From Haemonchus contortus (Eukaryota; Nematoda; Chromadorea; Rhabditida; Trichostrongylidae), in NCBI GenBank assembly GCA_000469685.2, contig LS997565.1, forward strand, positions 9,063,005 to 9,127,004: a stretch of 64,000 nt of DNA, written 5' to 3'. A program made the position numbers and the translations under genes. The stretch's first letter is position 1, and every line of letters starts with the position of its first letter. The notes beneath the pieces were generated by a model. It worked only from the letters and a program-made list of their open reading frames with translations. It had not been told where the DNA came from and searched no databases. Shown here one piece after another: positions 1-12,150 of this stretch.

Positions 1-58
1 TTTTGAACAAAGCATCAGGTGAGTTGAACTATCGTACGGAAAGGGAATACCCGAGACA

Positions 59-361
59 GTGGGGGAAAATGTTTTGACAAGCCGACAGTGGTTGGTGAAA
101 TGTCATTCATGTCTTGTCGGCGACAAGTTATGGATGATGACACCCGAAGAAAACTCTTCTGTTACACTGATCGATTTCACCGTTCCCGGGTGTTGTACGA
201 TTGAACAAGACCAAAGGACCACCCAAAGAAATTCGTCTGTTTCTCTGAACAACTTCACTGCACCAACATTCATCGAAATCAAGGAATCACTCAAAAAACC
301 TGAGTACTTTACCCCAGTGCCTACCCAACAAGAAGAAGCTTACAGTAACGACCAAGAATAA
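59..361 (+). CDS. Possible terminal exon of an unidentified gene
   Basis: An open frame of about 100 codons ends at a TAA at 359-361. It starts with GTG rather than ATG and is preceded by ACAG at about 58, so if real it is the last exon of a gene that begins left of the window. A possible donor (CAG then GTGAGT) lies at about 18, which would leave an intron of only about 40 bp. The peptide has a CHSC pair near its start, is otherwise rich in Ser, Thr, Asn and Glu, and contains two similar NSSV segments. No family is recognised and no AATAAA follows closely. It could be a chance frame. Confidence 0.22.
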   Translation: MGENVLTSRQWLVKCHSCLVGDKLWMMTPEENSSVTLIDFTVPGCCTIEQDQRTTQRNSSVSLNNFTAPTFIEIKESLKKPEYFTPVPTQQEEAYSNDQE

Positions 362-588
362 ACATCAATTCAAAAATGTAGGCAAAAAATCGACCTTCAA
401 ATAAGCCGAAAATATTTCGTATTCATTGGCATTCGGGAGGCAGCAAGCTCAAAACATCAGCCTCTGGAGCTAGGGCTTTCTCGGATAGCCTTTTATCAAG
501 ATACTGCATTTTTAAATAAGCCGAACCAACAGTTTTCTTGAAGACACAGCTTTTTCGAAACTCTCGACTTTCTGACTTTTTTTCTCGA

Positions 589-902
589 AACACTCCCTCC
601 CCCGCGCCTTCTCTCTACTCTATCCTTTTTACAATATTATATTGAGATTCATTGAAGACTCGGCCTATAAACTTCCAAAGCTTCCACCCACATGTGTCTA
701 AGTCTCATCCCTTCTCATTCATTTTATCCGTTCTTTTTCCTAAAACACTTCTCTCCCGCCCCTCCGTTCCTACTCCATCCATTTTACAACAATATAGCAA
801 GATTCTTTGAGAATTAGGCGCTGAACATTTACATTTTCCACCCACAAGGTGTCCAAGTCTCATCCCTTCTGATCCATTTTTATCCGATCTTCCTTCTAGA
901 AC
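589..902. repeat. Degenerate two-unit tandem repeat, about 155 bp per unit
   Basis: Two adjacent units, about 591-745 and 746-900, match along their length. Both carry a pyrimidine-rich start (CACTCCCTCCC / CACTTCTCTCCC), then TCCATTTTACAA-like text, TTCCACCCACA, and AAGTCTCATCCCTTCT followed by a TTTTATCCG block. They have diverged considerably, so the duplication is old. Nothing coding is seen in either unit. Confidence 0.6.
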
Positions 903-3900
903 AGTGATTTATTTCAGCGGATCAGCAACTGAACTACATTAGCATTTGCTTGCATACCTTAGATCTCAATTCTGAACGGAAGTGAAGTGCACCGCGCATC
1001 TGATATCAGTTAATTATCTTAACGTTGATTATACTTGCGACAAATTCGAAGTTATTCAAACTCTGGGCAATTCATTAGGATGTCCTGATACAGGAAGATA
1101 TAACATCGGCTTCTCCGATGTTGATTGATTTCCACGCATTATTCTTTGGGTTGGTCATTACCTTTCCAACTCCAATCCAAGTCTGAAGGGCGATTAGAAT
1201 GTGTGGCGCACCCCGAAACCTAATCAATTAACGAAACGAAACCAACCACCCAACTGCAACCCGCCTCGTTCGTGCCGCAATGGCGGAACAATCCAACCTG
1301 ACTGAAGTATTATGGAGTTTGTGGGTATTTTTACAACCCTTGAAACAGGCATTTTTTTAGAATATTGGCCCACAGATTGAATAAAATTTTTTTGCAAAAT
1401 TTTGAGAAAGATTTACGAGGTCCAACGAAGGTACAGGGGCAAGGGGCGCCTATCATGCTTGCATAACATTTGAATCGAATCTCGCCAGAAACAGGCCTAT
1501 ATGATCGAGGCGGAATATTACTTCGAAATAGGAAGGTAAGCATGAGAACTCCATCAGTACACAACGTAATAGGAACCAATTCCGAGATGGAATTTTATGA
1601 AAGGCAAACAGAAGCAGCTGTTACTTGTCAAGTCACACACCTGAACCCAAGAACCAAAAAAAAGTAAAAAAGGAGAAACAAACTATGCGCTAGCATCGGC
1701 ACTCATAGAGAAGGCAGAGGCTTAAATTAATATATTGAAAAAAGTAAATTCTTTGAAATAGTACGCTGAGCATGGCGAGAAAGTAAATTCTAAGCTGAAA
1801 TTCGGTGTAATGGCCAGGAAAATCAGCCAGATAAGATTGGGGATGGTAATTTCCGATTATCTTGTGCTGATGAAACCGTGGATAGGAATTTCTCGATCTT
1901 TTGAGTTAATTCTATCCAAAATTTATATAAAGATAAAGGAGTGACTCTCCCTTTGAAACTCATACTTCGAAACTGTCTACTGAAACAACTCCAATGCCAA
2001 GTTGCACTAAGAATCAGATAGGTAAGGGCACGTCCTTGACGCCATAATGAACCTCTGGTTCAGATGATTCAAAAGTAGTTTTTGTTACCCGAAGACCGGT
2101 CACTTATCGGTAGCTTTCGATAGCTTTCGATACCAAGGCTCGCCACCAAGGTTTTAAATGGATCCAAACTGGGGCTGTTTCTCAGCAGAACGCTCTCGAA
2201 AAGACTAAATGGCAGTACCAAGCCAATTCCATGGAATAGAAATGTTCCGAAAAAATATCCACTAACTGGTGTATGACTGTATTCTGAGGGAAGTCTATAT
2301 GACTATTTTCCATGCTCAACCCTTGTAGTAGTATAGTTTCGCTTCAAAACAATTTTTTTTGGGAAAGTTCATGCTGAAAACATGGGTAAAAAACTTGTTG
2401 TGATTTCCGTGTGGCTTTTTTTGCCCAATAAATTCTCCAAGAGAATCTTTGAAGGATTTTCAGAGCATCGGACTATGCTGTATAAATTTAAAGATCTGCA
2501 TATGAGGTAGGAGCTTTTGTGAATAAATAAATGGGATATTCAGTTTATAGAAGATCGAGGTTCGGTATGGGTGATTAGAAACTCATTGGCTGACATTGCA
2601 CACTTTCATAATTTTCTTCATATTATTGTTGATTCAAAAAAATGCACCAAATATAGTGGCCCAATATATTTTTTTTGTTTTTTAGATTGACCAAGTCGAT
2701 GAATGGGAAAATAATTGTCCTGGTAAACAAATATTTAAACAAATAAATATGTGAGCAAATAAATGAAAAAGTGAACAAATAAAGGAGAACTACTGCCTTC
2801 AAAGTCTATGACAACAATATTAAATGGCAACAACAACAAAAACAACAACAATAAAGCTTTTCCAATGGTCGCTCATTTGAACGATACATTCGGCTCTGAT
2901 AGTGCTCGGGAGCGGGGAAAAAAGCCAAATTAAAGCCACCTTGGGCACATAAATAGATCTTAACTGGTGTAGAAGGGGAGTAATCGTAAAAAAGCCATAA
3001 AAAGGGACGTTAAGGCGTAAATATAGGAAAAAGTCCTAGTAAATCCTTAGAGCTCAGCAAATTATCACACCAAAAAACATGAAAAAAAAAACGAAGTGGT
3101 GCTCTTCAGAATCGCGAAAAAATCAGCAATTTTACAATCTTAAAAGCTTTTCGAGAGCTTTTTAAATCGAAAAAAGGAAGAGGCAAATCATTTCAGGCGA
3201 AGAAAATCGGAACACGAACGGGCAATCGCTGGTTGAAAAAAACGGGTGGCGAATCGACGCGCCGAGTCCGTTATTGATCACGTGAGGGGTTTTGCTTGAA
3301 TGGTCCCATAAGGCATAAGGCGTGTGGGCTCGGGAAAAAAATCGACATCGTCGGGGGTTGTGAGTCATCACCTCAATGGGGAACGACGACATCGCACACA
3401 CACCCATACACACATACACACACACAGACGTTCAGTGCGGACGGCGGTGCGGACACTAAATATCGATCGCGAATTGGAGGAGGCCGCAATCGCAGCCCGC
3501 CCGGGAACGTCACATGGACCACCCGGATAGATATAGACCTGGATGTGGGATAAACCGGAAGTTCCTGAAGATTCTCATAGCCTACTAACTATATTTCAAG
3601 TATTGTTTTATTAAATTCAATTTAAATACCTTAGTAATCAGAAAACCAATGGAAAACATGATAATGTTACTCAAATTCCTCTTGCTTGCTGATCAATTAT
3701 TGCTGAAAACTGCTCCGAACAGAACGAAAAAGCGACAGGCCGACAGCAATTATCAGGCGGCATAATTAGCGAAGCAATTACTAAACCTGTTATTATCCTG
3801 CCACTTAGAAGGTAAAGAGTAAAGAGCACTAAGGAATCAGTATGTAAAGGAGACGACTAGAAGGCGTATAGAAAGAAAATGCAGAGGGAGTAGATTGAGG

Positions 3901-4129
3901 GTGGAGGTGGGGTAATGCCGAAAGGCGCCGCTGCTGCGGTTATACTGTAAGGATCAAATCCTGGATTGGGATCTTAGGATTAATAAGCCCTTTAACCTTT
4001 GGGGGTTGTTACAAAGATTAGAGCCCTACGAGAGTAGATTTATTGGAGACTACGTAGGGCCCCTTGAAGCCATAGTAAAGTCCAAATAGGGATTAAAATA
4101 TCATTGCGATTCTGAATGGAAAGCGTTTG
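903..4129. other. No gene recognised; AT-rich intergenic DNA
   Basis: Stops are frequent in all frames. Frames up to about 85 codons around 1331-1667 and 3162-3553 have no recognisable motifs, and the latter span a CA-rich simple repeat. The stretch 362-588 is likewise empty. Confidence 0.5.
3394..3427. repeat. CA-rich microsatellite
   Basis: An imperfect run of CACACA and CATACA units. It generates spurious Thr-His reading frames on the plus strand. Confidence 0.85.
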
Positions 4130-4561
4130 CTATAGCCCATCCCAGAAAGGGCTGATGAGCGTGAGAAGCTCACTCCCTCTACTTTTCGTTGTTGCATGCC
4201 CAACAGAGGGTGACTGATGCTTAGCTTTTTTGTTGCTGAGCTGTGCATGTATCCGATCTAGTGCGAAAATATTTTGGCAAAGCATCGTGTTCATAAAGTG
4301 CAGGCTGCGAACACACACTGTGTGTCTACGTGCCACTCCCTGATGGATTAGTTCTTTCAGCTCCAGACCCTGTTGGCCCTGCCTTCCGTAGAAGGGTGAG
4401 AGCATGAACAATGGGTGGTCATCAGTTCCTTTCCAGGATATCCTGTACAGCACATAGAGGGCACGTAATGGCAATAGCACATCTTCCCAGTGATGATGCT
4501 GAATTTTTCTTGTTGAATATACAGAACTCGATAACTGATTGGATGGTGATAGTACAAACAC
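4130..4561 (-). CDS. Uncharacterised open frame of 143 codons
   Basis: This is one of the longest frames not assigned to a transposon. It starts at ATG and ends at a TAG at 4130-4132. No signal peptide, membrane segment or family motif is visible. It lies directly beside two SINE copies in a repeat-rich area and lacks clear splice sites, so a chance frame or an old pseudogene is as likely as a gene. Confidence 0.15.
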   Translation of the reverse strand: MFVLSPSNQLSSSVYSTRKIQHHHWEDVLLPLRALYVLYRISWKGTDDHPLFMLSPFYGRQGQQGLELKELIHQGVARRHTVCVRSLHFMNTMLCQNIFALDRIHAQLSNKKAKHQSPSVGHATTKSRGSELLTLISPFWDGL

Positions 4562-4747
4562 CCAACCCGCGGCGGTTTCTATAAAATTGTCGGGCTTCGC
4601 GCCATACCTTAGATAATTGTCCTGCTGCGCGTCATGTTGTTTGGTACTACCGCCACAATCCCGGTTATCTGGTATAAGAGGAAAATGATAGATGGATAGT
4701 GCCTTAGGGAAAAAATAGCCAACAGTAAGCCTGTACTCAAAAGCTCT

Positions 4748-4999
4748 TGACGTTAATCAATCATGTTTGGGATGCGCCCTGCATTCAACTCCCATTCAGA
4801 ATCGTAGTGGGCTTATGAGGCAGATACAGTGATTTCCTGCAGCAAACCGATGGATGGTCAGTGTTCTATCCTCCTAGACTAAGTACTCTTCTCCGGAGGG
4901 ATGGGATGCCTGGTTGGTTTAAGCGGGAATCGAATAGATTCGAACCGCGGGCCATGCATGTGTGATAGTGCACCCTTGTCACTACACCACTTCCTCCCA
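4748..4999 (-). repeat. tRNA-derived SINE copy
   Basis: Minus-orientation member of the family best seen at 30336-30640. On the minus strand it begins TTGGGAGGAAGTGGTGTAG, followed by a B-box-like GGTTCGAAT. The body carries the family's GCCGATG-like and ATTCTGAATGGGAG blocks and ends near TGATTAACG. Confidence 0.8.
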
Positions 5000-5082
5000 A
5001 CGATTAGTACCTCTCAAAAATCAGCCAAACACGGTCGCTTTTACCTGATGATATCATATCGAATCATATCAATATCATAATA

Positions 5083-5368
5083 AGGATAAAGTTGTTGGCG
5101 TTAATAAATCCCGTCTGAGGGATGCGCCCCGCACTCGTAGACTCGACTTCCATTCAGAATCGTAGTGGCGTAATGAGTGCGTATACAATGACTTGCGGTG
5201 GCCAGCCGATGTACTAGTCGGTGCTCTTATCCTCCCAGACGAGCTTGCTTCCAATTGACCGACCCTGGAGGGATGGAAGGGGCCTAAGCGGGCATCGATC
5301 CGGGATTCGAACCCCTAACCATGCGTGTGATATGGTGCGCCACTTTCCACTACTCCACATCAGCCCCA
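5083..5368 (-). repeat. tRNA-derived SINE copy
   Basis: Near full-length minus-orientation copy. The tRNA-like head lies at 5280-5368 (TGGAGTAGTGGAAAGTGG and GGGTTCGAATCCCGG on the minus strand). The tail ends with the family's CAACTTTATCCTTATTATGAT. It lies about 85 bp from the preceding copy in the same orientation. Confidence 0.85.
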
Positions 5369-7119
5369 ATATCAGAATAACGTACAAGTACTCCCACTAC
5401 CTTTGGCAGTGTCATACTCGACCGAGGACTCTGATTTCTTAGGGATTCATCACAAAAGTAAAAAAGGTTGCAAAAGGTGGAAGTCATACAGGTGCAGAAG
5501 CCCTGCGAAGCTGAAAGCTTCTTTGCTCTCTCCTTTCTCATTGTCTATAATTGAAGTCACATACAAAATTGATGATAGCGTCATTGTATTCCCTATCATT
5601 TCTGCAACTCTAGGAATGTGTAATTATTAGGCATTCGATCGTCAATTATACAGAATAGGCTTCTTTGCAAATATGAATTACACTGATACCATACAATCAC
5701 AAAAGGCAGTTCCGAGAAAATTCCCAAGGCAGAATGAAATTTTTCTTTCAATCCTTTACAATGGTAGAAGCTTGCCAAGTAAGAAATAAGAAGAATTGAA
5801 TATCTAGAAAAAGATAGGAGTTGAGGCAGAAATAAGCTATTCGCAAGAAAGAGGCCTACTAACACAGAAAGTGAACCATTTTCTGTCAAGAACAGCCTAG
5901 AATTCCATCATGCTAACCCAGGTTTTAAAAAATTTCTGCGATGAGTCGGACGGATGGGAGATCTGGAAACACTTTAACTTCACCCTAAAAAGTCCTGGAA
6001 GTAGAAAAGAGCCAGTGTAGTGTTATACATGATTTCGCCGCAACCCTCCCTCTTCCTCAACAACATAAATCTTTCGAACTACGAACTGCTCTCCTTTTTT
6101 GTAGCTCGACCAATTCCACTCCTCAAATACAGCACTGTGGCTCACAGCGAAGACAGATGAGGCTCTGGTTGGACGCTTTATGGAGTTTATACCTTTCGCT
6201 CAATTTACGTACAACCCGCTTCGAGGGCTACTTCTAACAATTGTGAAGGTAGGCACGTGGTCCTTAGCTCGAGTGCCATTACTTCACAAGATGAACTTGA
6301 ACCTCTTCCCGCTATAACCGCCCCCCTTTTCCCCACACACAACCCCGCGACAACTGTAATCACAAAGAGCAGAACGTGGAGAAGGCTTGACATCCTGCTT
6401 TGAATGAATAAATGCTTATACGTGGTATTCAGTTTCAATGAATAGAGATGACGAATCAAGTCGTGTTTTCATTTCTATAAAATTGAATTCTATGAAGGAC
6501 GACCAGACCTCACAACTATTTAGGGCTTATCGATTGGTGGTGTCAAGCGACATCTTTGGAAGCGAAAACAAGCCCTCGAATCACCCCAAAGCTTCCAAAA
6601 CCATGTCATTGCCTCTGCCAAATTAGTATGGTATAGTTCCAGGTGAAATCAGAAGACCCGGCTCATCCCTAATTGATTGTTCAATACGAGGTTTGCTTGT
6701 CTTCTAGGGCTTCAATAAAAAACGAAGAGGCAAAGAGTGGACGAGTTAGAGTTAATTCAGAGAGTTCACTGCGGTTTTTACTAGTTCAGAAAGCTGGTAT
6801 GAACAAACTGGTTGTTGCCTCAAGAAACGACAAGTCATTACGTTCACGAGGGCGAGTCAATTCGTCACGCTCGTTCCAGCAAACGACTTCCTCAAGAAAG
6901 CACGGAAACTGTCTGAAGCAAAAAATCGACATTTTGGTTCCTGAATGAGAAAAAAATGATTGTGAAGTTATCACAAACAATGTTTGGTGGGTAATTTGCA
7001 GTATGGACATGGGCATAGGTGAAGGGAGTGAGTGATCGATTTATTGATTGGCTTTAAATGTTAAGGAAACGGTAGCCACAGCAAATCGCAGATAATGATT
7101 CTCGATTAGGTTACAGAAT
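5369..7119. other. No gene recognised
   Basis: Short frames on both strands (for example 5596-5889 minus, 6205-6459 minus, 6673-6948 plus) lack family motifs, consistent splice borders or a bounded gene structure. Confidence 0.4.
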
Positions 7120-7995
7120 TTGAAGTGGAAGAAAGGTTTTAGGTGGGACTTCAGAAAAGCCAATTTTAATGTAATCTGTTCTTACTTAGATTCTATTGAC
7201 TGGTATGGCTCGTTCAATACCAGTCAATTACGATTCGATTCTCATTGTATGACGATAGCAAATAAAGCTGAGAGGAGGCTTTTTCAACTATTGAGGAGCC
7301 TATATACTAGGGACCCTGGCATACTTGTAAAAGCTTATAAAATATATGTGCGCCCGATTCTTGAATATGGAACGGAAGTATTCTTTCCTCGAACTAAAAA
7401 AGATACTAATAAATTAGAAGCTGTGCAGAATAGTTTTACAAGGAAAGTCTTGATTCGGGCTTTGGGTTTCTGTTATAAATCCATCCCTGGAGCAACTACA
7501 AGGAATGGAATGCTTGGAATCGAGTCACTTCTTAGTAGAAGGAAGAAGCAAGATGTTGTTATGCTATTTAGAATACTCACTGGGAGATCAGTTGTTGATT
7601 TAAAGGGAGCTCTCACTCTTCAACCATCAAATACCCGTGGGAATAATTTGAAACCATACTTTCCTAGGTCTAGCTAGGTCCAATGTTAGAGCAAATTTCT
7701 TTCTTAATCGGGCATCTTCTGAGTTTCGTGAATTTGTTAAAAAATACTCCCTGCCCAAAACTTTGTCGCAGTTCAAACGAGCACTGAAAAAATACTTGGC
7801 TGAGAGCTACACTGGTTAGGCTCATTTTTAGTTTTGCCTTAGTGGAAGTTTTATAATGTATCATTTCTCTTTCAATGGCTTTTGCTTTGATCAGCTGTTC
7901 TTTTACTACCTGGTTCTCTTGGATCTTGATTATTTATATTTGTTTTCGTAGTACGCTGTATTCATGTACTGACTGTACATGTTACTAAATAAATA
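7120..7995 (+). mobile_element. CR1-like non-LTR retrotransposon, 3' end
   Basis: The plus strand encodes the C-terminal part of a CR1/jockey-type reverse transcriptase. A segment with AERRLFQLLRSLYTRD and YVRPILEYGTEVFFP is typical of the region after the RT palm. It is followed by LEAVQNSFTRKVL and, after a one-base shift near 7675, by a tail ending FKRALKKYLAESYTG and a stop at 7817-7819. About 170 bp of 3' UTR follow and end in a short AAATAAATAAATA tail. Everything upstream of the C-terminal RT region is missing, as is usual for 5'-truncated LINE insertions. The element is dead. Confidence 0.85.
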
Positions 7996-9034
7996 AATAT
8001 CAGTCGGAGTGATGGAAAATACAGGCGAAGATATTTCAGTGAAAACCACAAAAAACTGAAACGACCACAGACCAAATTGTTGATTGAAAATTACTTTTTC
8101 GGCAAAACTAATTACTTTTTACGAATCGACTACAATATTGAAACTGTCAGTAGATGTACTAGGAAACCTCGGGCAAAGTAATCAGTACATCAAGGGAATT
8201 AGAGGTTCCATAAAAGACACCCAAATGCGTTTCAGTAGGCTGAGGGCTAGAGCAGAGGAAATTGGATGTCGAATATCCGGAAATAAGAGCCTCGATACCC
8301 TATATAGCTTGAGGATCAAAGAAAGCGGGATGCATCAGGTCACCGATTCCGTCCATGCGAGCTGTACATGATCGAACCACAACTGGTACCTTCTATGGAA
8401 AGACTTCTGGAGAGGCCATTAGAAAATCTCAACCAAAGTCGTTGGTCTAATGGGGCTTTTGTTGGCCCGCTGCACCTATTGAAACTGACAGACTCATTTG
8501 ATTCAGAGCTTTTCTGGATACTGGATACTAGCTGGAGCTCTCTAGGAAAGGAACGTTTCCTAAATGGCCCATAGACGTCGCGTGAATGCTGAACAATCGA
8601 ACTCCATCGATCATCTTCCCTTACATTCCTATGGCCCTTTTGAAAAAGGCACTAGCAGGGTCATTACGGCTTGTAAACCAACGACAACTCACAAACACAA
8701 GAGTTTTCTGGGTTCTACTGCTAAAACTTTATCCGAAGCGTATCTCCACTCGCTGCAAGGGACCGCTTTGAAAGAGGATAAACCTACAACGAAGCAGAGA
8801 ATGGGTTAAGTGAAAGGGAACTGAGCCAAAGGTAACATGGGTCAGGCCCATAGGTACAATGCTCAGAAAGGTGTGCGAGACTTAAAATAAGGGTAAAGCC
8901 TTTGGGTTTAATGAAGCCCTTCTGGGGTGCACCGCCGCATTATCTAAAAAATCCTAATCCCGTTCTGTACGCGTACGTCGCCTACACGATGAGTAACGAT
9001 AGGAAGCTGTGATGTTCAAGTCAGCACCTTAGCC
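7996..9034. other. No gene recognised
   Basis: Two plus-strand frames (8084-8371 and 8368-8574) abut with a 4-base overlap and are moderately protein-like, but neither contains a recognisable motif. They may be remnants of an old element. Confidence 0.35.
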
Positions 9035-9195
9035 TAGGCAAGTACCGATCGAATCGCCTAGGCAAACCAAGCATGGAGACGATTAATTGGGAAATGGAAC
9101 GCCTGTATTGCCGAGGCGAGAAACGATCCGGTATCCAATCCCGCGACCGTGTGTGTAAGAGTGCGCTGTGTGCCACTGCACCACATCTTACCCTG
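9035..9195 (-). repeat. Diverged SINE copy, tRNA-like 5' half
   Basis: The minus strand shows the head region GGTAAGATGTGGTGCAGTGG and a B-box-like segment, but the body is short and contains a duplicated CCTAGGC motif. This is a decayed partial copy of the family best preserved at 30336. Confidence 0.55.
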
Positions 9196-11945
9196 CCTGC
9201 GTCATTACTATTATACATCTGATGTACCCTTGACCTCTTTAGAAGAAGATTGCTTTGGAGGAACAACCAAGTGAGGTCCTGTCATTGTCTGCTACCAATA
9301 TCAGCCTGCATGAAGAATAAAGGATTCAGATAACCGTCTAAAGGAACGTTTCTTGAAAAGCGCTTGCTGCAGTGGGAGATAAAATTATGACAATAGCTGC
9401 ATTCAGACTTTGCGTTCATATGCAGCTGACGCCATACGCTCGTTAGCCACGCCCAACCAATACCGATGGTTTCACCATGACGACGGGGTAGTGGCCAACG
9501 AATGTCGGCAAAGTGCCAACGTAAAGCCGAGATGCAGCCAATAATGATCGTTATGACCGTACCATTTGGAGAGGGGATGGTGAGCCGACAGCTTTAGATG
9601 CTAGATCTGGGCTGTAAAATGGATGGGTGGAACTCTACCCAGACCAACGTTTCCTTTCATCCCCACATTGCCGCATTCCCAGACATCACCCTGATTAACT
9701 GAAAAGAAGCGTGTAAGTCCTAAAGACCATTAGGCAGCTAAAATACTGTAGCGTAAGCGATCGATTTATTGATCGTTTATACTCAGGATTTGGAGCTTAA
9801 AAATGACTAGGAGCTAACCAGTCGGTTAAACCCAATTATTTGTGATTGTAATTTGAAACACTACTGAATAAGATAAAATGAAATACTAATCGAGCAGATG
9901 GGAACTAGGAAATCAAATTTGAAGGAACGCTAAGTTCCTCAACAATCGGGAGTAGTACAAGTGCTGAGGCTCGGGTTTTGCTAAATCAATGCGCCGCCGC
10001 AACAGCATCTTCCCACGGGAAACGAGCCGCGACGCCACCTTTTTTTCAGACACGAAAGTTTATTTCTCTGTTAATAGAGTAATAATGGGAACATAGCAAT
10101 GGCCAATGCTAAACGAGGCCACTTATTGGTTCCCCTGAAACAACTACTCCCAAAAACTTCTACTCGATACTGAAAATCGAAATTTCGATAAATCGATAAT
10201 CAAAATTGACTTCTATTCAATAGTAGACAGTATTCAGCAAATAGAAGGCCGCAGAACAATCTGACAGTGGGGGCCGTAAAGGCCAAATTCACGTAAAAGA
10301 AAACTTGGAAATAGAACTTCCAGGACCCTAATTGACAGGAAGATGGTCTTCCTAATCGCCTTCACCTCTCTGTAAACAGGAAATGAAGTATCAGCAAATT
10401 AGGAATGAGTTCTGACGACTGTCCAATTTTCGAAAAATGGATACTCTTCTGGTTAAGGGGTTCAAGTGGCTCCTCCGAGAGGAAAATGAAGTGAAGGGCC
10501 AGGATCCAGGTATCGAACACTTCCCAAAGATGGGCGCGTTGTTTTCTCTAAAAGTGCTCATGTGATCGAATACGCATGCGGGCCTCAACGGTGGCTCGCT
10601 GAAAAACTAAATGGATCACGAGGGTGGTTCCATTACAGCGTTCGAAACTTGAATGACGTCTGTCAACCGTGGACTCCAACAAGAATCGAAATTTAGAATT
10701 CGAACCTCCTGATTCTTACCGTAATCCCAATACCCAAGATATTACTACTAATAGGCGTAAAATTCGTAAAAACGGATAATCATTGTTTAGAAAAGCTTTG
10801 AAGCAATAATGGTATTACGGTAAAAATTAGGATTCCTGCTGAGTTTTTGCTCCTGTTCAATCCAGAAGGTGGTTTTGCTCGCTACTCTTAGAGACCCTGT
10901 AGAGATCATTGGATCGAGTCTCGACTGAGGCGATGAGGTTTGGCTCGATCGAGTTTAGGAACTTTTTTAAAAGCCAAGTCGGGCCTCTTGACTCACACGA
11001 GCAATCCTTTCTTACTGACGATTAATTTGCTTTCTTGCGAGAGGGTCCTCCAAACTCAAACCGGGGGCCTTATAGAGGACATCGTGATCAACTTTTTAAG
11101 CTAAGTTAATTGGCTGAGCAATTAAACGAAGAATGAAAAGAGGAGAGAAAGGTCATCCGAAATGGACATTCCGCGTGTTTTTCGTACGTGGTCGCAGTTC
11201 CCGGTGGAATAGTGCCAAGTGACGCCGCTAGCACGTGCTTTGTGGAGGAACCAAATACGCCAGGCCGGAACGCGCTCTGGACAGTGAACTACCAGGGGAA
11301 CAGAAGGGATACCGAGACTGGCTCGAGCATAGTACCAAAGAAAATTGCCTTATTAATACGATGCTTTCGGTTCTCTTCTTCTCTTCGGCTATTCGGTTCT
11401 TCTTCCCCTCACCTCCCCGTTTGCCTTTCATTCAACCAGTCTTTCGCTTCCAAACGCATCTCTCGCTCTCTAACACCTCCCCCAAATGACCAGATGCGCG
11501 AGGCCCATTGTGTTGGCTGTTGGTACCGCGAAAGGCGGCTGACCTTAATTGAAGAGCACAATGACACTGGTGCTTGTCCGTCATGGGCTGGCCTTTCAAG
11601 TCCAAGTGTAGACGAAGTCCTCTTCGACAGTTACAAGGAAAAAATTCCGGCAGTCTGGGTCGTGGAGCACTCCAGAATAGGATAGTAAGTTTGCAGTGAG
11701 TGAATGAGTAAAACGGGTGAATTACCTAGTGTGTTCCACTTTCCCAACGGTTGGGGTCACCTCTCTGAGAATCACGGTAGCGTCCGGTGGAGCACTAGGC
11801 TACTTGGCGTATCACAGTTTTTTACTGAGTAGGCTAAGTCTATGATTTTGCCCTTTCAAAGGCTGGTACCAAAAAACTGATCCCAAATGAGTGAAAAACT
11901 TAGCTGTCCCTCGTGACTGTAGGGACGAATTAACGTTTGCCCACT
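9196..11945. other. No gene recognised
   Basis: The largest frame (11188-11685 plus, 165 codons) overlaps other frames on both strands and has no family motif. A phosphoglycerate-mutase-like LVLVRHG in another frame at about 11565 is too short to be meaningful. No transposon ends were found. Confidence 0.4.
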
Positions 11946-12150
11946 GCCGCACGCGGCTGTCGCGGACCACTCATTCGCCGTTATTACAGCTCTAGCGTTC
12001 TTCATACAGCTCAATCGATATGCGATCATTACTTCATGCATAATTCTACTATTAGTACTTTTGTTCTTGTATTTTTTACCTACTGCTGCTACATTCCTTC
12101 GCGCGCGACGCCCCTCTCACCGCGACGCGACCATTTCGCTTCTAACGCAC
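11946..12150 (+). repeat. Inverted repeat arm A (MITE-like)
   Basis: About 205 bp, beginning GCCGCACGCGGCTGTCGCGG and ending near TTCTAACGCAC, is closely matched in reverse complement at 13850-14061. The two arms face each other across about 1.7 kb. They could be two copies of one short element or the long terminal repeats of a 2.1-kb non-coding element. Confidence 0.75.

Noticed and set aside
3324..3530. Thr/His-rich frame of 68 codons
   Set aside because: It is the translation of a CA microsatellite.
11560..11600. LVLVRHG reading suggestive of a phosphoglycerate mutase start
   Set aside because: Seven residues only, followed at once by stops, with no further family motif.
11188..11685. 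Plus-strand frame of 165 codons
   Set aside because: No recognisable motif, competing frames on both strands, a low-complexity Ser/Arg/Pro middle, and no splice context.
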